Part shown: piece after piece, positions 23,122 to 31,856 of the stretch
Position numbering within the stretch: position 1 is the first letter of the stretch
Layout: the number at the start of each line of letters is the position of its first letter
NCBI GenBank assembly: GCA_019114825.1
Contig: DXES01000060.1
Location: 1 to 38,083, forward strand
Direction of reading: 5' to 3'
Source of the DNA: Candidatus Anaerotruncus excrementipullorum
GTDB lineage: Bacteria; Bacillota; Clostridia; Oscillospirales; Ruminococcaceae
DNA: 38,083 nucleotides
Program-made: the position numbers and the translations under genes
The notes under the pieces: model-generated
The model's database searches: none
What the model was told of the DNA's origin: nothing
What the model saw: only the letters and a program-made list of their open reading frames with translations

Positions 23122-23158
23122 GCGGGCGGCCTCCCGGATGGGAGGCCGCCCGCTTTTT
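23122..23158 (+). terminator. Plus-strand terminator upstream of the GNAT gene
   Basis: A 14-bp stem (23122-23135 with 23140-23153, loop GGAT) with TTTTT on the plus strand only. Both neighbours are on the minus strand, so it can only stop rightward transcription, most plausibly read-through from the tudS-like gene across the GNAT gene. Confidence 0.8.
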
Positions 23159-23161
23159 CTC

Positions 23162-23953
23162 TTAAAACGGGTGGAAAACCAGCTGCCGCCCCCGGCAGGT
23201 ACACACCCCGGGGAACCCCAGCTCCCGGGCCAGGGCGGCGGCCGCCGCCAGCCCCTGGCCCACCCGCTCCGGCTGGTGGGCATCGGAGCCCAGGGTGATC
23301 CGCCAGCCCCCCAGCTGCCGGTAGAGGCGCAGGATCCAGGGGGAGGGCATGGGTTCCCCCAGCTTTTCCAGGGTGGAGGTGTTGACCTCCAGGGCCAGGC
23401 CCCTTTGGACCACCCGCCTCAAAATGGCCTCCAGCACCGGGCGGTTGGCCGCCAGCTGGGCCGGGGCCAGGGGCGCGCCCATATACCGCTTCACCAGGTC
23501 CAGGTGGGCGGCAACCTCCATCCGCCCGCCCTCCACCATGGCCAGCACCTCCCCGAAGTAGAGGGCGGCCGCCCGGTCGGGGCCCTCCTCCTGCACCAGC
23601 CGGCGCAGCTTCCGGTGGCCCACGTTGTGGACCGAGCCCAGCACCCCATCCAGGGGCAGCCGGGAGAAGAGGGCGGCATAGGCGGGGGCCAGCAGGTGGG
23701 GCTCGCACACCTCCACCCCCCAGTAAACGGCCAGCCGGCCTTCAAACGCCTCCCGGCAGGCCTCGAACTCCCGCCGGTAGGCTGCCCAATCCATATGGCC
23801 ATAGGTGGGGGCCAGCGGGTCCAGGGAGAAGTGCTCGGTGAAGCAGACCTCCCCCAGGCCCCGACTTAGCGCCGCCCGGCATTGGTCTGCCAGGGGGGCC
23901 TGGGAATCAAACGAGTGGTGGGAGTGCAGGTGGCTATCCGCCCGGACATCCAT
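23162..23953 (-). CDS. PHP-domain phosphatase (HisJ-like histidinol phosphatase)
   Basis: A 263-residue PHP-fold hydrolase. DSHLHSHHSFDS is the first metal motif, FTEHFSLD the second, GSVHNVGH and AAHLDLVKRY the middle ligands, and GSDAHQPERVG the last. This set is typical of HisJ-type histidinol phosphatases and other trinuclear PHP phosphoesterases. With no other his genes nearby and a ROK repressor 13 bases upstream, another sugar phosphate substrate is equally possible. ATG 23953 follows GAGGGGTGG, which overlaps the repressor's 3' end. Confidence 0.85.
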   Translation of the reverse strand: MDVRADSHLHSHHSFDSQAPLADQCRAALSRGLGEVCFTEHFSLDPLAPTYGHMDWAAYRREFEACREAFEGRLAVYWGVEVCEPHLLAPAYAALFSRLPLDGVLGSVHNVGHRKLRRLVQEEGPDRAAALYFGEVLAMVEGGRMEVAAHLDLVKRYMGAPLAPAQLAANRPVLEAILRRVVQRGLALEVNTSTLEKLGEPMPSPWILRLYRQLGGWRITLGSDAHQPERVGQGLAAAAALARELGFPGVCTCRGRQLVFHPF

Positions 23954-23966
23954 GGCAGCCACCCCT

Positions 23967-25160
23967 CTACATCCCCACGGCGGAGAGGAACGCCTGCTGG
24001 ATGAACAGGGAGGCGGCTCCCACCGCTGCGGAGGACTGCCCCAAGGTGGAGGTGCGCAGATCGATCTGGCGGCGGTTCCACACCCGGCGCAGCAGCACCT
24101 CCTGGAGGTGCTCATAGAAATACTCCCGGATCTCCGGCAGCTCCCCGCCCAGGATCACCACCTGGGGATCGAACAGGTTGATGGCCGCGGAGACGGCGAT
24201 GCCGGTATACTCCGCCGCCCGGTAAAAGATATCCCGGATCACATGGTCCCGGGCCTTGGCCGCCGTATCCAGGGTCAGGTGGCGGCCCTCCCCCAGCAGC
24301 TGGGCCAGGTGGGGGGCATCCCCCATCCGCACCGCCCGGGCACACCGCTTGAGGATCGCCTCCGAGGAGGCATAGATCTCCAGGCAGCCGTGGTTGCCGC
24401 AGTAGCACTCCTCCCCATCCGGGTCCATGGTGATGTGGCCGATCTCGCCGGTGGCCCCCGAGTTGCCGTGGTAGATCGCCCCGTCCAGGATGATGCCCAT
24501 GCCGATGCCCTTGGACAGGCGCACAAACAGCAGGTTTTCCACTCCCTGGCCCGCGCCGAACAGCTGCTCCGAAAGGGCGCTGCAGTTGGGGTCGTGTTCG
24601 ATCACCACCGGCAGCCCAAACTCCCGGCCCAGGATGCCGCACACATCCAGCGGCTCCAGGCTGGAAAACTGGCGGGCCATCACCGAATAGCCCCGCTGGC
24701 TGTCCACATGGCCGGGGAAGGCCACCCCGATCCCCTTGATGGCGGCGGGGTTGGGGGCGGTGGCCACCAGCTCCCGGATGATCCGCTTCATCTGCTCCAG
24801 CAGCTCCTCGATCCGGTGGCTGCACAGCTCCTGGTGGAGGGTGGTCTTTACCCGGCTCTTTAGATCGATGATGACCCCAGTCATCCCGATGACGTTGGCG
24901 TCAATGCCGATGATGAGGTTGTTTTCCAGGTCGATATCAAAGGCGATGGCCGAACGGCCGGCGCCCGCATCCACCCGGCCGGCCTCGCTGATCACCCCAC
25001 GCTCCAGCAGCACCGAAGAGAAGGTGGAGACCGCCCCCCAGCTCAGCCCCGTCTCCTCCTGGATCATCCGTTTGGAGACCGGGCCGTGCTTGCGGATGCA
25101 GTCAAAGACGCTGAGCATATTGGTGGTGCGCATCAAGTCGTGCCGGACTGTCTCTGGCAT
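23967..25160 (-). CDS. ROK-family transcriptional repressor (NagC/XylR type)
   Basis: A 397-residue regulator. The first 80 residues hold a winged helix-turn-helix (LSVFDCIRKHGPVSKRMIQE, GLSWGAVSTFSSVLLERGVI). The rest is a ROK sugar-binding domain with HDPNCSA, SKGIGMGIIL, GEIGHITMDPDG and the zinc motif CYCGNHGCLE. Such repressors lose DNA binding on contact with a sugar or sugar phosphate. Targets could include the palindrome at 20931-20981 or the ABC operon to its right; no operator was identified by sequence. It forms an operon with the PHP phosphatase. ATG 25160 follows GAGAGGAGCG. Confidence 0.9.
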   Translation of the reverse strand: MPETVRHDLMRTTNMLSVFDCIRKHGPVSKRMIQEETGLSWGAVSTFSSVLLERGVISEAGRVDAGAGRSAIAFDIDLENNLIIGIDANVIGMTGVIIDLKSRVKTTLHQELCSHRIEELLEQMKRIIRELVATAPNPAAIKGIGVAFPGHVDSQRGYSVMARQFSSLEPLDVCGILGREFGLPVVIEHDPNCSALSEQLFGAGQGVENLLFVRLSKGIGMGIILDGAIYHGNSGATGEIGHITMDPDGEECYCGNHGCLEIYASSEAILKRCARAVRMGDAPHLAQLLGEGRHLTLDTAAKARDHVIRDIFYRAAEYTGIAVSAAINLFDPQVVILGGELPEIREYFYEHLQEVLLRRVWNRRQIDLRTSTLGQSSAAVGAASLFIQQAFLSAVGM

Positions 25161-25276
25161 ACCGTCGCTCCTCTCTCAAGGCTTCCCCCGCCGGGCGGGG
25201 GCCGCTCCTAATCATACCACAACAGGGGCTCCCTGTCACCTGGGCAAATTTACCAGGGAAAACACCCCATAAAAAT

Positions 25277-25315
25277 GCCGGTGCAGCAGGGCAGTCGCCC
25301 ATCTGCTGCACCGGC
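25277..25315 (-). terminator. Terminator of the sugar ABC operon
   Basis: A 13-bp perfect stem (GCCGGTGCAGCAG 25277-25289 with 25303-25315) followed on the minus strand by ATTTTTA, 30 bases after the permease stop. Confidence 0.88.
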
Positions 25316-25345
25316 GCGGCCTACCGCCCGGCCGCGGGGATGGAA

Positions 25346-26359
25346 TTACTTGCGCCGCAGGTTCTTGCGGATATCGAAGCCCACCGCAGCGATGATGATG
25401 ACACCCTTGATGATCTGCTGCCAATAGGGGTTGACGCCGATGAAGGTCAGGCCGTAGTTGATGATACCGAAGATCATCACGCCCACGATCATGCCCGGCA
25501 CGGTGCCGATACCGCCGGTATTGGAGACGCCGCCCACCACGCAGGAGGCGATGGCGTCAAACTCGTAGTTGAGGCCGTAGGCGGAGGTGGCGCCGCCGGT
25601 ACGGGCGCACTCCAAAAAGCCCGCCAGGCCGTAGAGCAGGCCGGCGATGGCGTAGACACCCACCAGGGTGCTGGCCACCTTGATGCCCGAGACGTTGGCC
25701 GCCTCGGCGTTGCCGCCCACCGCGTAGACGTTGCGGCCGAACCGCAGCTTTTTGAGGATGAACCAGACCAGCACCGTCACCGCCAGGGCAATCAGGATGA
25801 TGACCGGGATCTTGCCAAACACCAGGCCGGAGCCCATGAAGGTGATGCTGCTCTTCACGCCGCCGATCGGCTGGGAGGAGTTGGGCGGCAGGTCAAAGTA
25901 GAGCAGGTTGACGCCCCAGGCGATCACCTGGGTGCCCAACGTCACAATGAAGGGCGGGATGGAGAACTTGGCGATGATGATGCCGTTGGCCAGGCCGAAC
26001 ACGCCGCAGACCAGCACCGCAGCCAAAAACGGCACGATGATGGGGATATCCGGCATATCCGGATAGAACCGGCGGGTGTAGTCGAAATTCTGCCCCAGGG
26101 AGGCGGTGACCACCGCCGCCAGGCCCAGGATGCGCCCGGCTGCCAGGTCCACGCCGCCGGAGATCAGCACGAACATCATGCCGCAGGCCATGATCAGCTT
26201 GGTGGAGTTTTGCAGCAGCACGTCCCGCAGGACGTTGAACGAGAAGAACCTGGGCTCGATGCAGATGATGATAACCACCAGCAGCACCAGGCAGAGTGTG
26301 ATGGTGTTGTCAATGAGGAATCGCTTGATCTTATTGGCGGTTGTATTTGCCGTATCCAT
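25346..26359 (-). CDS. Sugar ABC transporter permease (RbsC/MglC type)
   Basis: A 337-residue membrane protein with about eight to ten helices. LIMACGMMFVLISGGVDLAAGRILGLAAVVTA is the family signature around residues 50-85, and VSGIKVASTLVGVYAIAGLL the cytoplasmic coupling region. It is the carbohydrate-uptake-2 (CUT2) permease that acts with an RbsA-type double ATPase and a lipoprotein. Last gene of the operon: 15 bases separate it from the ATPase. ATG 26359 follows GGAGAGGGG. Sugar specificity cannot be deduced from the permease. Confidence 0.92.
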   Translation of the reverse strand: MDTANTTANKIKRFLIDNTITLCLVLLVVIIICIEPRFFSFNVLRDVLLQNSTKLIMACGMMFVLISGGVDLAAGRILGLAAVVTASLGQNFDYTRRFYPDMPDIPIIVPFLAAVLVCGVFGLANGIIIAKFSIPPFIVTLGTQVIAWGVNLLYFDLPPNSSQPIGGVKSSITFMGSGLVFGKIPVIILIALAVTVLVWFILKKLRFGRNVYAVGGNAEAANVSGIKVASTLVGVYAIAGLLYGLAGFLECARTGGATSAYGLNYEFDAIASCVVGGVSNTGGIGTVPGMIVGVMIFGIINYGLTFIGVNPYWQQIIKGVIIIAAVGFDIRKNLRRK

Positions 26360-26374
26360 ACTTCAGCCCCTCTC

Positions 26375-27883
26375 CTATACCATGAATTTGGTGGCCAGAC
26401 GCATGATCTCCTCTTCGTTGATCGCGTCCCCCTCCAGCTCGCCTGCCTTCTTGCCCTCGCACATGACCATGATCCGGTCGGCCATGCCGATCAGCTCCGG
26501 CATCTCGCTGGAGATCATGATGATGCACTTGCCCTGGGCGGCCAGGTCGGCGATGATCGAGTAGATCTCGTACTTGGCGCCCACGTCGATGCCGCGGGTG
26601 GGCTCATCCAGCAGCAGGATCTCCGGCTCGGTGAGCAGCCAGCGGGCGAACAGCACCTTCTGCTGGTTGCCGCCCGAAAGGCTGCTGATGGGGGTTTTGA
26701 TGCTGGGGGTCTTGATGGCCAGCCGCTTGATGCTCTCCTGGGCCAGCTGGACGCACTTTTTCAGGTTGATGAACCCCAAAAACTTGGCCAGCCGCTTGTA
26801 GACGGCGATGTAGGTATTTTCGCCCACGCCGAGGATCGGGAAGATGCCGGAGCCCTTGCGGTCCTCGGTGAGCATGGCCATGCCGTTGTCCATGGCGTCG
26901 GAGGAGCTGGTGATCTTCTTCTCCTGGCCGTTGATATAGAGTTTCCCCGATTTCAGCCGGCGCAGGCCGAAGACCGCCTCCATCAGCTCGGTGCGCTGGG
27001 CGCCCACCAGGCCGCCCAGGCCCAGGATCTCGCCCCGGCGCAGCTCAAAGCTCACATCCTGGAAGCTGCGGGGATAGATGGAGGAGAAGTTCTCCACCCT
27101 TAGATAGACCTCCCCCGGGGTGTTGGTCTTGGGCGGGAACCGGTTGGACAGGTCCCGGCCCACCATCTTGGAGATGATCATATCGGTGGTGAGCTCGTCG
27201 CTCTCCCAGGTGCCAATCATCTGGCCGTCGCGCATGATGCTGACCTGGTCGGAGATCTGCTTGATCTCCTCCATCTTGTGGGAAATATAAATCACGGCGA
27301 CCCCTTTGGAGCGCAGATCACGGATGATCTCGAACAGGTGCTCCACCTCGTCCTCGGTGAGGGAGGAGGTCGGTTCGTCCATGATGATAACTTTCGCGTT
27401 AAAAGAAACCGCTTTGGCGATCTCGATCGCCTGGATCTGGGACACCGAGAGGGTTTTCACCAGGGCCTTGGGGTCCATGCTCAATTTCAGGCGCTCCAAC
27501 AGCTCCTTGGTGTCCCGGTACATTCTTCCATAGTCTACGACGATCCCTTTTTTGGGCAGGCGCCCCAGCCAGACATTCTCCATCACCGTCAGGTGGGGTT
27601 CCGGATGGAGCTCCTGGTGGATCATGGCGATCCCGTGCTGGATCGCGTCCAGGGTGCCGGAGAAGTTCACCGACTGCCCGTCCAGGATCACATCCCCTTC
27701 GTCCCGGACATAGATGCCGAACAGGCACTTCATCAATGTGGATTTTCCCGCGCCGTTCTCCCCCATCAGGGCATGCACCGTGCCGGGCTTGACCTTCAGG
27801 GTAACCTTATCCAGCGCCAGAACACCGGGGAATCGTTTGGTGATGTTGTTCATCTCCAGTATGTAGCCATTTTCACTGCTCAT
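26375..27883 (-). CDS. Sugar ABC transporter ATPase with two nucleotide-binding domains (RbsA/MglA type)
   Basis: A 502-residue ATPase with two fused nucleotide-binding domains. The first has GENGAGKST near residue 40 and a divergent signature LSVSQIQAIEIAKAV; the second lacks a canonical Walker A, as is usual in this family, but keeps LSGGNQQKVLFARWL and LLDEPTRGIDVGAKYEIY. It powers CUT2 import of pentoses, galactose or related sugars. It lies between the binding protein and permease genes. An RNA hairpin at 27908-27933 precedes it in the operon. Confidence 0.93.
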   Translation of the reverse strand: MSSENGYILEMNNITKRFPGVLALDKVTLKVKPGTVHALMGENGAGKSTLMKCLFGIYVRDEGDVILDGQSVNFSGTLDAIQHGIAMIHQELHPEPHLTVMENVWLGRLPKKGIVVDYGRMYRDTKELLERLKLSMDPKALVKTLSVSQIQAIEIAKAVSFNAKVIIMDEPTSSLTEDEVEHLFEIIRDLRSKGVAVIYISHKMEEIKQISDQVSIMRDGQMIGTWESDELTTDMIISKMVGRDLSNRFPPKTNTPGEVYLRVENFSSIYPRSFQDVSFELRRGEILGLGGLVGAQRTELMEAVFGLRRLKSGKLYINGQEKKITSSSDAMDNGMAMLTEDRKGSGIFPILGVGENTYIAVYKRLAKFLGFINLKKCVQLAQESIKRLAIKTPSIKTPISSLSGGNQQKVLFARWLLTEPEILLLDEPTRGIDVGAKYEIYSIIADLAAQGKCIIMISSEMPELIGMADRIMVMCEGKKAGELEGDAINEEEIMRLATKFMV

Positions 27884-27907
27884 CGCACTGCGTTCCCCCC
27901 TTCAGAA

Positions 27908-27933
27908 GCGGGGGAGACTTGCATCTCCCCCGC
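27908..27933 (-). other. Intra-operon hairpin between binding-protein and ATPase genes
   Basis: A perfect 10-bp stem (GCGGGGGAGA 27908-27917 with TCTCCCCCGC 27924-27933) with no U-run. Hairpins here usually protect the abundant binding-protein mRNA from 3' decay and lower expression of the downstream ATPase and permease. Confidence 0.7.
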
Positions 27934-27954
27934 AATTCGCCTATTCTGTTTTGT

Positions 27955-29076
27955 TCAGCTGAACTGATCCACGTTCTCCGCGGTCACAGCCACATAGGGG
28001 ATCCAGACATACTGGCCGTCCATCTCATAGCTGAAGTTGTCGGCAGTGGGGGTCTGGCCCTGGGCCAGCAGCGCGCACAGCTCCACAACGGCGTAGCCCT
28101 GGTTCTGGGCGTCGTTGAGGGAGGTGGCCAGCATGGTGCCCTCACGGATGGCGTCCTTGCCGGGCTCGGTGGCGTCAACGCCGAAGACAGGCATGTACGG
28201 GCCGCCCTCGGTGAAGTAACCCTGGGCCTTCAGAGCCTCGATGGCACCCAGCGCCATGTCGTCGTTGTTGCAGAAGACCGCCTCGATGTTGTCATGGGCA
28301 GCCAGGAAGGTGGCCATGGTGTCCTGACCCTGGACGCGGTCCCACATGGCGGTGTCCACCGCGACCTCTTCCACCTGCAGGCCGGCGTCGGTCATCGCCT
28401 TGACGCAGTACTCGGAGCGCAGCTCAGCATCCTGGTGGCCGGGCTCGCCCATGATGATGACATACTGGACAATGCCGTCGCCGTTCTTATCGGCCTCGGG
28501 GTTGTTGTTCCAGTACTCCACCATCGCCTGGCCCTGCATCAGGCCGGATTCCTCGGCTTTGGCGCCCACATAGTAGACCTTGTCCCACAGGGCCATCGCC
28601 TCGGCGAACGGCTCGGTGTTGAAGAACACCACGGGGATGTCGGCGTTCTGGGCCTTCTGGATGACCACGTCAGCAGCGGAACGCTCCTGCATGTTCACCG
28701 CCAGCGCGTTGTAGCCCTTGGTGATGTAGATGTCGATGTTGTTGTTCTGGGTGGTCTGGTCGGCCTTGGAGTCGGTGAAGTCGATGGCGATGCCCATCTC
28801 GTCCGCCTTGGCCTGCATGTGGTTGCGCTGCTCGGTCAGGTAGGTGTCGTCGTACTTCCGGATGGAAGCGCCGATGGTCATGCCGCTCAGGTCGGCAGCG
28901 GGGGCCTCTTCCTCAGCGGGGGCCTCTTCCTCGGCAGGGGCCTCCTCTTCCGCAGCCTCGGACGCAGCCGGGGCGGAGGAAGCGGGTTCCGCCGTGGAGG
29001 AGGACTCGGAGCCTCCGCACGCGGCCAGCGAGAGAACCATTAGACCGGCCAGCAGGGCAGTTAGGATCTTTTTCAT
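27955..29076 (-). CDS. Sugar-binding lipoprotein of CUT2 ABC transporter
   Basis: A 373-residue periplasmic-binding-protein-like lipoprotein. The signal peptide MKKILTALLAGLMVLSLAAC ends in a lipobox with the acylated Cys. A low-complexity Ser/Ala then Glu/Ala/Pro linker (three AEEEAP units) follows. The mature domain has MTIGASIRKYDDTYLTEQRN, ITKGYNALAVNMQ and VFCNNDDMALGAIEALK, the ribose/galactose-binding (Peripla_BP_4) layout. ATG 29076 has TAGGAGG seven bases upstream. It captures the sugar for the ABC permease and follows the isomerase gene by 72 bases. Confidence 0.92.
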   Translation of the reverse strand: MKKILTALLAGLMVLSLAACGGSESSSTAEPASSAPAASEAAEEEAPAEEEAPAEEEAPAADLSGMTIGASIRKYDDTYLTEQRNHMQAKADEMGIAIDFTDSKADQTTQNNNIDIYITKGYNALAVNMQERSAADVVIQKAQNADIPVVFFNTEPFAEAMALWDKVYYVGAKAEESGLMQGQAMVEYWNNNPEADKNGDGIVQYVIIMGEPGHQDAELRSEYCVKAMTDAGLQVEEVAVDTAMWDRVQGQDTMATFLAAHDNIEAVFCNNDDMALGAIEALKAQGYFTEGGPYMPVFGVDATEPGKDAIREGTMLATSLNDAQNQGYAVVELCALLAQGQTPTADNFSYEMDGQYVWIPYVAVTAENVDQFS

Positions 29077-29148
29077 TTTTTTACCTCCTAATTTGCTGTT
29101 TGATTTTCGCCTGTTTATCGTCAAGCGCCAAAGGCGCCGGACTCCGTC

Positions 29149-30594
29149 TTACTCCTCGGGGGACTGCAGGTAGTCCTCGTAGGGCACCGCCTTCACCGGC
29201 TTGAGCCCCAGCCAGCCCATGGCCTCCATCAGCTCCTTGGTGTAGTCGCCGGGGACGATGGGGTAGTGGTGGGCGAACCGCTGGACCAGCAGGGTGTTCA
29301 CCAGGTCCAACGCGGAGATGGGCTTGCGGTTGAGGGTCAGATCCCCCATCCAGCCCCGGGAGCCGCAGAAGCTGGGCTTCACATCCCCCAGGAAGCTGCC
29401 GCCGGCCACCAACAGCTGGTCGGCCTCCCCGTAGATCCGGCCGATGGTCATCTGGCCGGGGTCGCACACCAGGTCCCGGACCACGCCGCAGCCAAACGGC
29501 TCGGTGGAGCCCTCGGGGTGGGCCATGCCGGTATAGTTGACGCTCAGCTGGTAGCCGCCCTTCTGGCAGAACCGGCTGGCGGTGGGCCCGCAGTGCCACA
29601 TGAGCACCGTGTCGTCCTCCCGGTCGAAGGCGCTCATGTCCATGAGGGTGCACACATCATCGGCAATATACTTGAGCAGCAGCATGCTGATGGCGCTGGT
29701 CAGGTCGCCCTCGCAGGCGGTGGGGATCCCCTTGTCGTTGAGGCCGGCCACCACCGCGCAGACGCTGTAGGTGAACTCGTTTTGGAACTTGGGCCAGCAG
29801 CTCACCGCCAGCGCGTCGTAGCCGTACTCCTTCACAAAGTCGTCGTAGGCCAAAGAGAAGCGGGCGTTGGTCTCCAAAGCCAGGCGGGCCCGCTGGTCAA
29901 AGACGCCGTTGGCGGCGGCGGAGAGCTTCTCCATCTCGGCGGACACCTGCTCCTGGGAGTAGGCCACCGCCCGGTCCCGCACCTCCGAATACTCGTGCAG
30001 GCGGTTGATCTGCATGCCGTCGAACAGGCGGATCAGCTTACGCTCGTCGTCGTACAGGTCGTCGAAGCCGGGGGCGATGCCGCCCACCAGGGCCACTTTG
30101 GCGTGGCGCATCCGTTTGATCGCCCGCAGCGCCCGGACGGTGATCTGCAGCCGGTCGATGAACAGCCGGTCGTCCACATCCCCATAGAACCACTTGATGG
30201 GGATCTTGTAGTCCTTCAGATAGTGGCCGATGATGCCGGAATACATGTTGATGCTGCAGAAGGAGTTGAACAGCACCGGGCCGGACTGGCCGTGCTCGGG
30301 GATTGCCCACAGGCCCAGGGCCGCCCGGGCCCGGGCAAAGATGGGGGCCAGGGTGCCCGCCGAATAGCTGGTGCATTGGAGCAGGATGAAGTCCACCTGC
30401 TCGGCCTCCAGCGCCCGGACGGCAGCCCGGGCCTCGTCCGGGGTGATGACCGTGCCTGGGTGGATATACAGGTCAAAGCCCAGCTCGCGGCCCAGCTGCT
30501 CCATCTGCTGGGCGTAGACCGCATAGCGGCCGGCCTTATCGCCAAAAAAGCTCAGCTGGGAGGAGCTCACCAGCCCGATTTTCAAAGTTTCCAT
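29149..30594 (-). CDS. L-fucose/L-arabinose isomerase-like protein
   Basis: A 481-residue protein of the FucI/AraA-type isomerase superfamily. An N-terminal Rossmann-like domain starts IGLVSSSQLSFFGDKA, the middle has LQCTSYSAGTLAP, and later CWPKFQNEF, ACEGDLTSAISMLLLKYIA (metal Glu and Asp) and VLMWHCGPTA (His) provide the expected metal site. Such enzymes interconvert aldoses and ketoses; many members of this broad clade have unknown substrates. First gene of the operon with the CUT2 transporter, so it probably acts on the imported sugar. ATG 30594 has GGAGGGTG upstream; the frame's earlier start lacks one. Confidence 0.8.
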   Translation of the reverse strand: METLKIGLVSSSQLSFFGDKAGRYAVYAQQMEQLGRELGFDLYIHPGTVITPDEARAAVRALEAEQVDFILLQCTSYSAGTLAPIFARARAALGLWAIPEHGQSGPVLFNSFCSINMYSGIIGHYLKDYKIPIKWFYGDVDDRLFIDRLQITVRALRAIKRMRHAKVALVGGIAPGFDDLYDDERKLIRLFDGMQINRLHEYSEVRDRAVAYSQEQVSAEMEKLSAAANGVFDQRARLALETNARFSLAYDDFVKEYGYDALAVSCWPKFQNEFTYSVCAVVAGLNDKGIPTACEGDLTSAISMLLLKYIADDVCTLMDMSAFDREDDTVLMWHCGPTASRFCQKGGYQLSVNYTGMAHPEGSTEPFGCGVVRDLVCDPGQMTIGRIYGEADQLLVAGGSFLGDVKPSFCGSRGWMGDLTLNRKPISALDLVNTLLVQRFAHHYPIVPGDYTKELMEAMGWLGLKPVKAVPYEDYLQSPEE

Positions 30595-30684
30595 CTTCCG
30601 CACCCTCCGTTTCAAAGCCGCCCCCTGGGGGCCCAGTCCGGCATTTCGGACTTTTTATCAAGTCTTGACGCCACGTTGTCTATT

Positions 30685-30713
30685 ACTATAACATTTTCTG
30701 GAGAGGCGCGCAA
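30685..30713 (-). promoter_or_regulatory. Possible promoter of the isomerase-ABC operon
   Basis: On the minus strand TTGCGC (30713-30708), a 17-base spacer and TATAGT (30690-30685) lie about 90 bases before the isomerase start. The -35 is weak, suggesting a need for activation, so this is a tentative call. Confidence 0.35.
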
Positions 30714-30803
30714 GATTTCTGGATTAAATTCATTAAGTTACCCTATAATTTTTTAAAATTTTGTGCATGTTTTTCTATGTCAAAATTTGTTTTTTCTCAA
30801 TTA

Positions 30804-30832
30804 TTGACATTGATATCTTATCGTGATACATT
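30804..30832 (+). promoter_or_regulatory. Promoter of the ROK kinase / GatZ-like operon
   Basis: A perfect TTGACA (30804-30809), a 17-base spacer and TACATT (30827-30832) in the AT-rich divergent region. The predicted start near 30839 leaves a leader of about 37 nt before the TTG start at 30876. Confidence 0.7.
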
Positions 30833-30875
30833 AAAGCCGTACTCTCATCCCGTGAAAAAAGAGGGGGCATCGGCC

Positions 30876-31814
30876 TTGTATCTGGTAGGAATCGACCTGG
30901 GCGGCACCAAGATTGCCGCCTCCCTGGCCGGGGAGGACGGGGGGCTTTTGGCCACCCGCCAGTGCCCCACCCCGCCGGGCAGCGACTTTGCGCCGGTGCT
31001 GGGCGCCTGTGTCCGGCTGGTGGAGGCGCTGTTCCGGGAGGCCGGGCTGCCCCAGGCGCAGCTGGGGGCGGTGGGGCTCAGCTGCCCCGGGCCGCTGGAC
31101 CTGCGGGCCGGCCGGATCATCCAGGTGGCCACCGCCGGCTGGCAGGATGTGCCGGTGCGCCAGCTGTTCCAGCAGGCGCTGGGCGTACCCGTCTACCTGG
31201 AAAACGACGCCAACGCCGCCGCCTATGCCGAGGCGGTGGCCGGGGCGGGCCGGGGCTGCGCCTCGGTGGTCTATTTCACCGTGAGCACCGGCGTGGGGGG
31301 CGGCATCGTCCTGGACGGCAAGGTGCTGGACGGGGCCCATGGGTCCGCCGCCGAGCTGGGGCACATCACCGTGGACCCCCAGGGCCCCGCCTGCCCCTGC
31401 GGCAGCCGGGGATGCGTGCAGCTCTATTCCTCCGGCACCTCCATCGCCCGCCGGGCCCGCCAGGCCCTGGCCGCCGGGGCCCGCTCCTGCCTGGAGCAGG
31501 CCCCCCAGGTGGACGCCCGGGCGGTGGAAAATGGCGTGCGGGCCGGGGATCCCCTCTGCCGGGAGATCTGGCAGGACGCCATGTACCGGCTGGGCACCGC
31601 CGCCGGCATCCTCAACCAGGTGCTGGACCCCGACCTGTTCGTCTTCGGCGGCGGGGTGAGCAACGCCTGGGACCTGATGGAGGCACCCATCCTGGAGGGG
31701 GCCAGGGCTTACTCCTACGCCAAAAACGCCCATCTGATCCGGGTTGACAAAGCCTCCCTGGGGTCCCTGGCGGGGACCACCGGGGCGGTACTCTTGGCGC
31801 GGGATCTCTTATAA
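30876..31814 (+). CDS. ROK-family sugar kinase
   Basis: A 312-residue ROK kinase starting from TTG 30876, which has GAGGGGG eight bases upstream. The frame is open from 30777, but that part lies across the promoter; an in-frame GTG at 30852 is a weaker alternative. GIDLGGTKIAAS binds ATP, ENDANAAAYAE holds the catalytic Asp, and VSTGVGGGIV and ELGHITVDPQ complete the ROK signature. The zinc motif is CPCGSRGCVQ, with Gln where Glu is usual. No helix-turn-helix. It probably phosphorylates the ketose made by the divergent isomerase, feeding the GatZ-like enzyme downstream (42 bases). Confidence 0.88.
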   Translation: MYLVGIDLGGTKIAASLAGEDGGLLATRQCPTPPGSDFAPVLGACVRLVEALFREAGLPQAQLGAVGLSCPGPLDLRAGRIIQVATAGWQDVPVRQLFQQALGVPVYLENDANAAAYAEAVAGAGRGCASVVYFTVSTGVGGGIVLDGKVLDGAHGSAAELGHITVDPQGPACPCGSRGCVQLYSSGTSIARRARQALAAGARSCLEQAPQVDARAVENGVRAGDPLCREIWQDAMYRLGTAAGILNQVLDPDLFVFGGGVSNAWDLMEAPILEGARAYSYAKNAHLIRVDKASLGSLAGTTGAVLLARDLL

Positions 31815-31856
31815 GCCGTTTCACAGCCGCACAAATTGCAAAAGGAGGTATTCCCA

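Noticed and set aside
30690-30725. Direct repeat TTTCTGGA as an operator
   Set aside because: Two 8-bp copies about 20 bp apart can occur by chance and do not line up with a promoter in a telling way.
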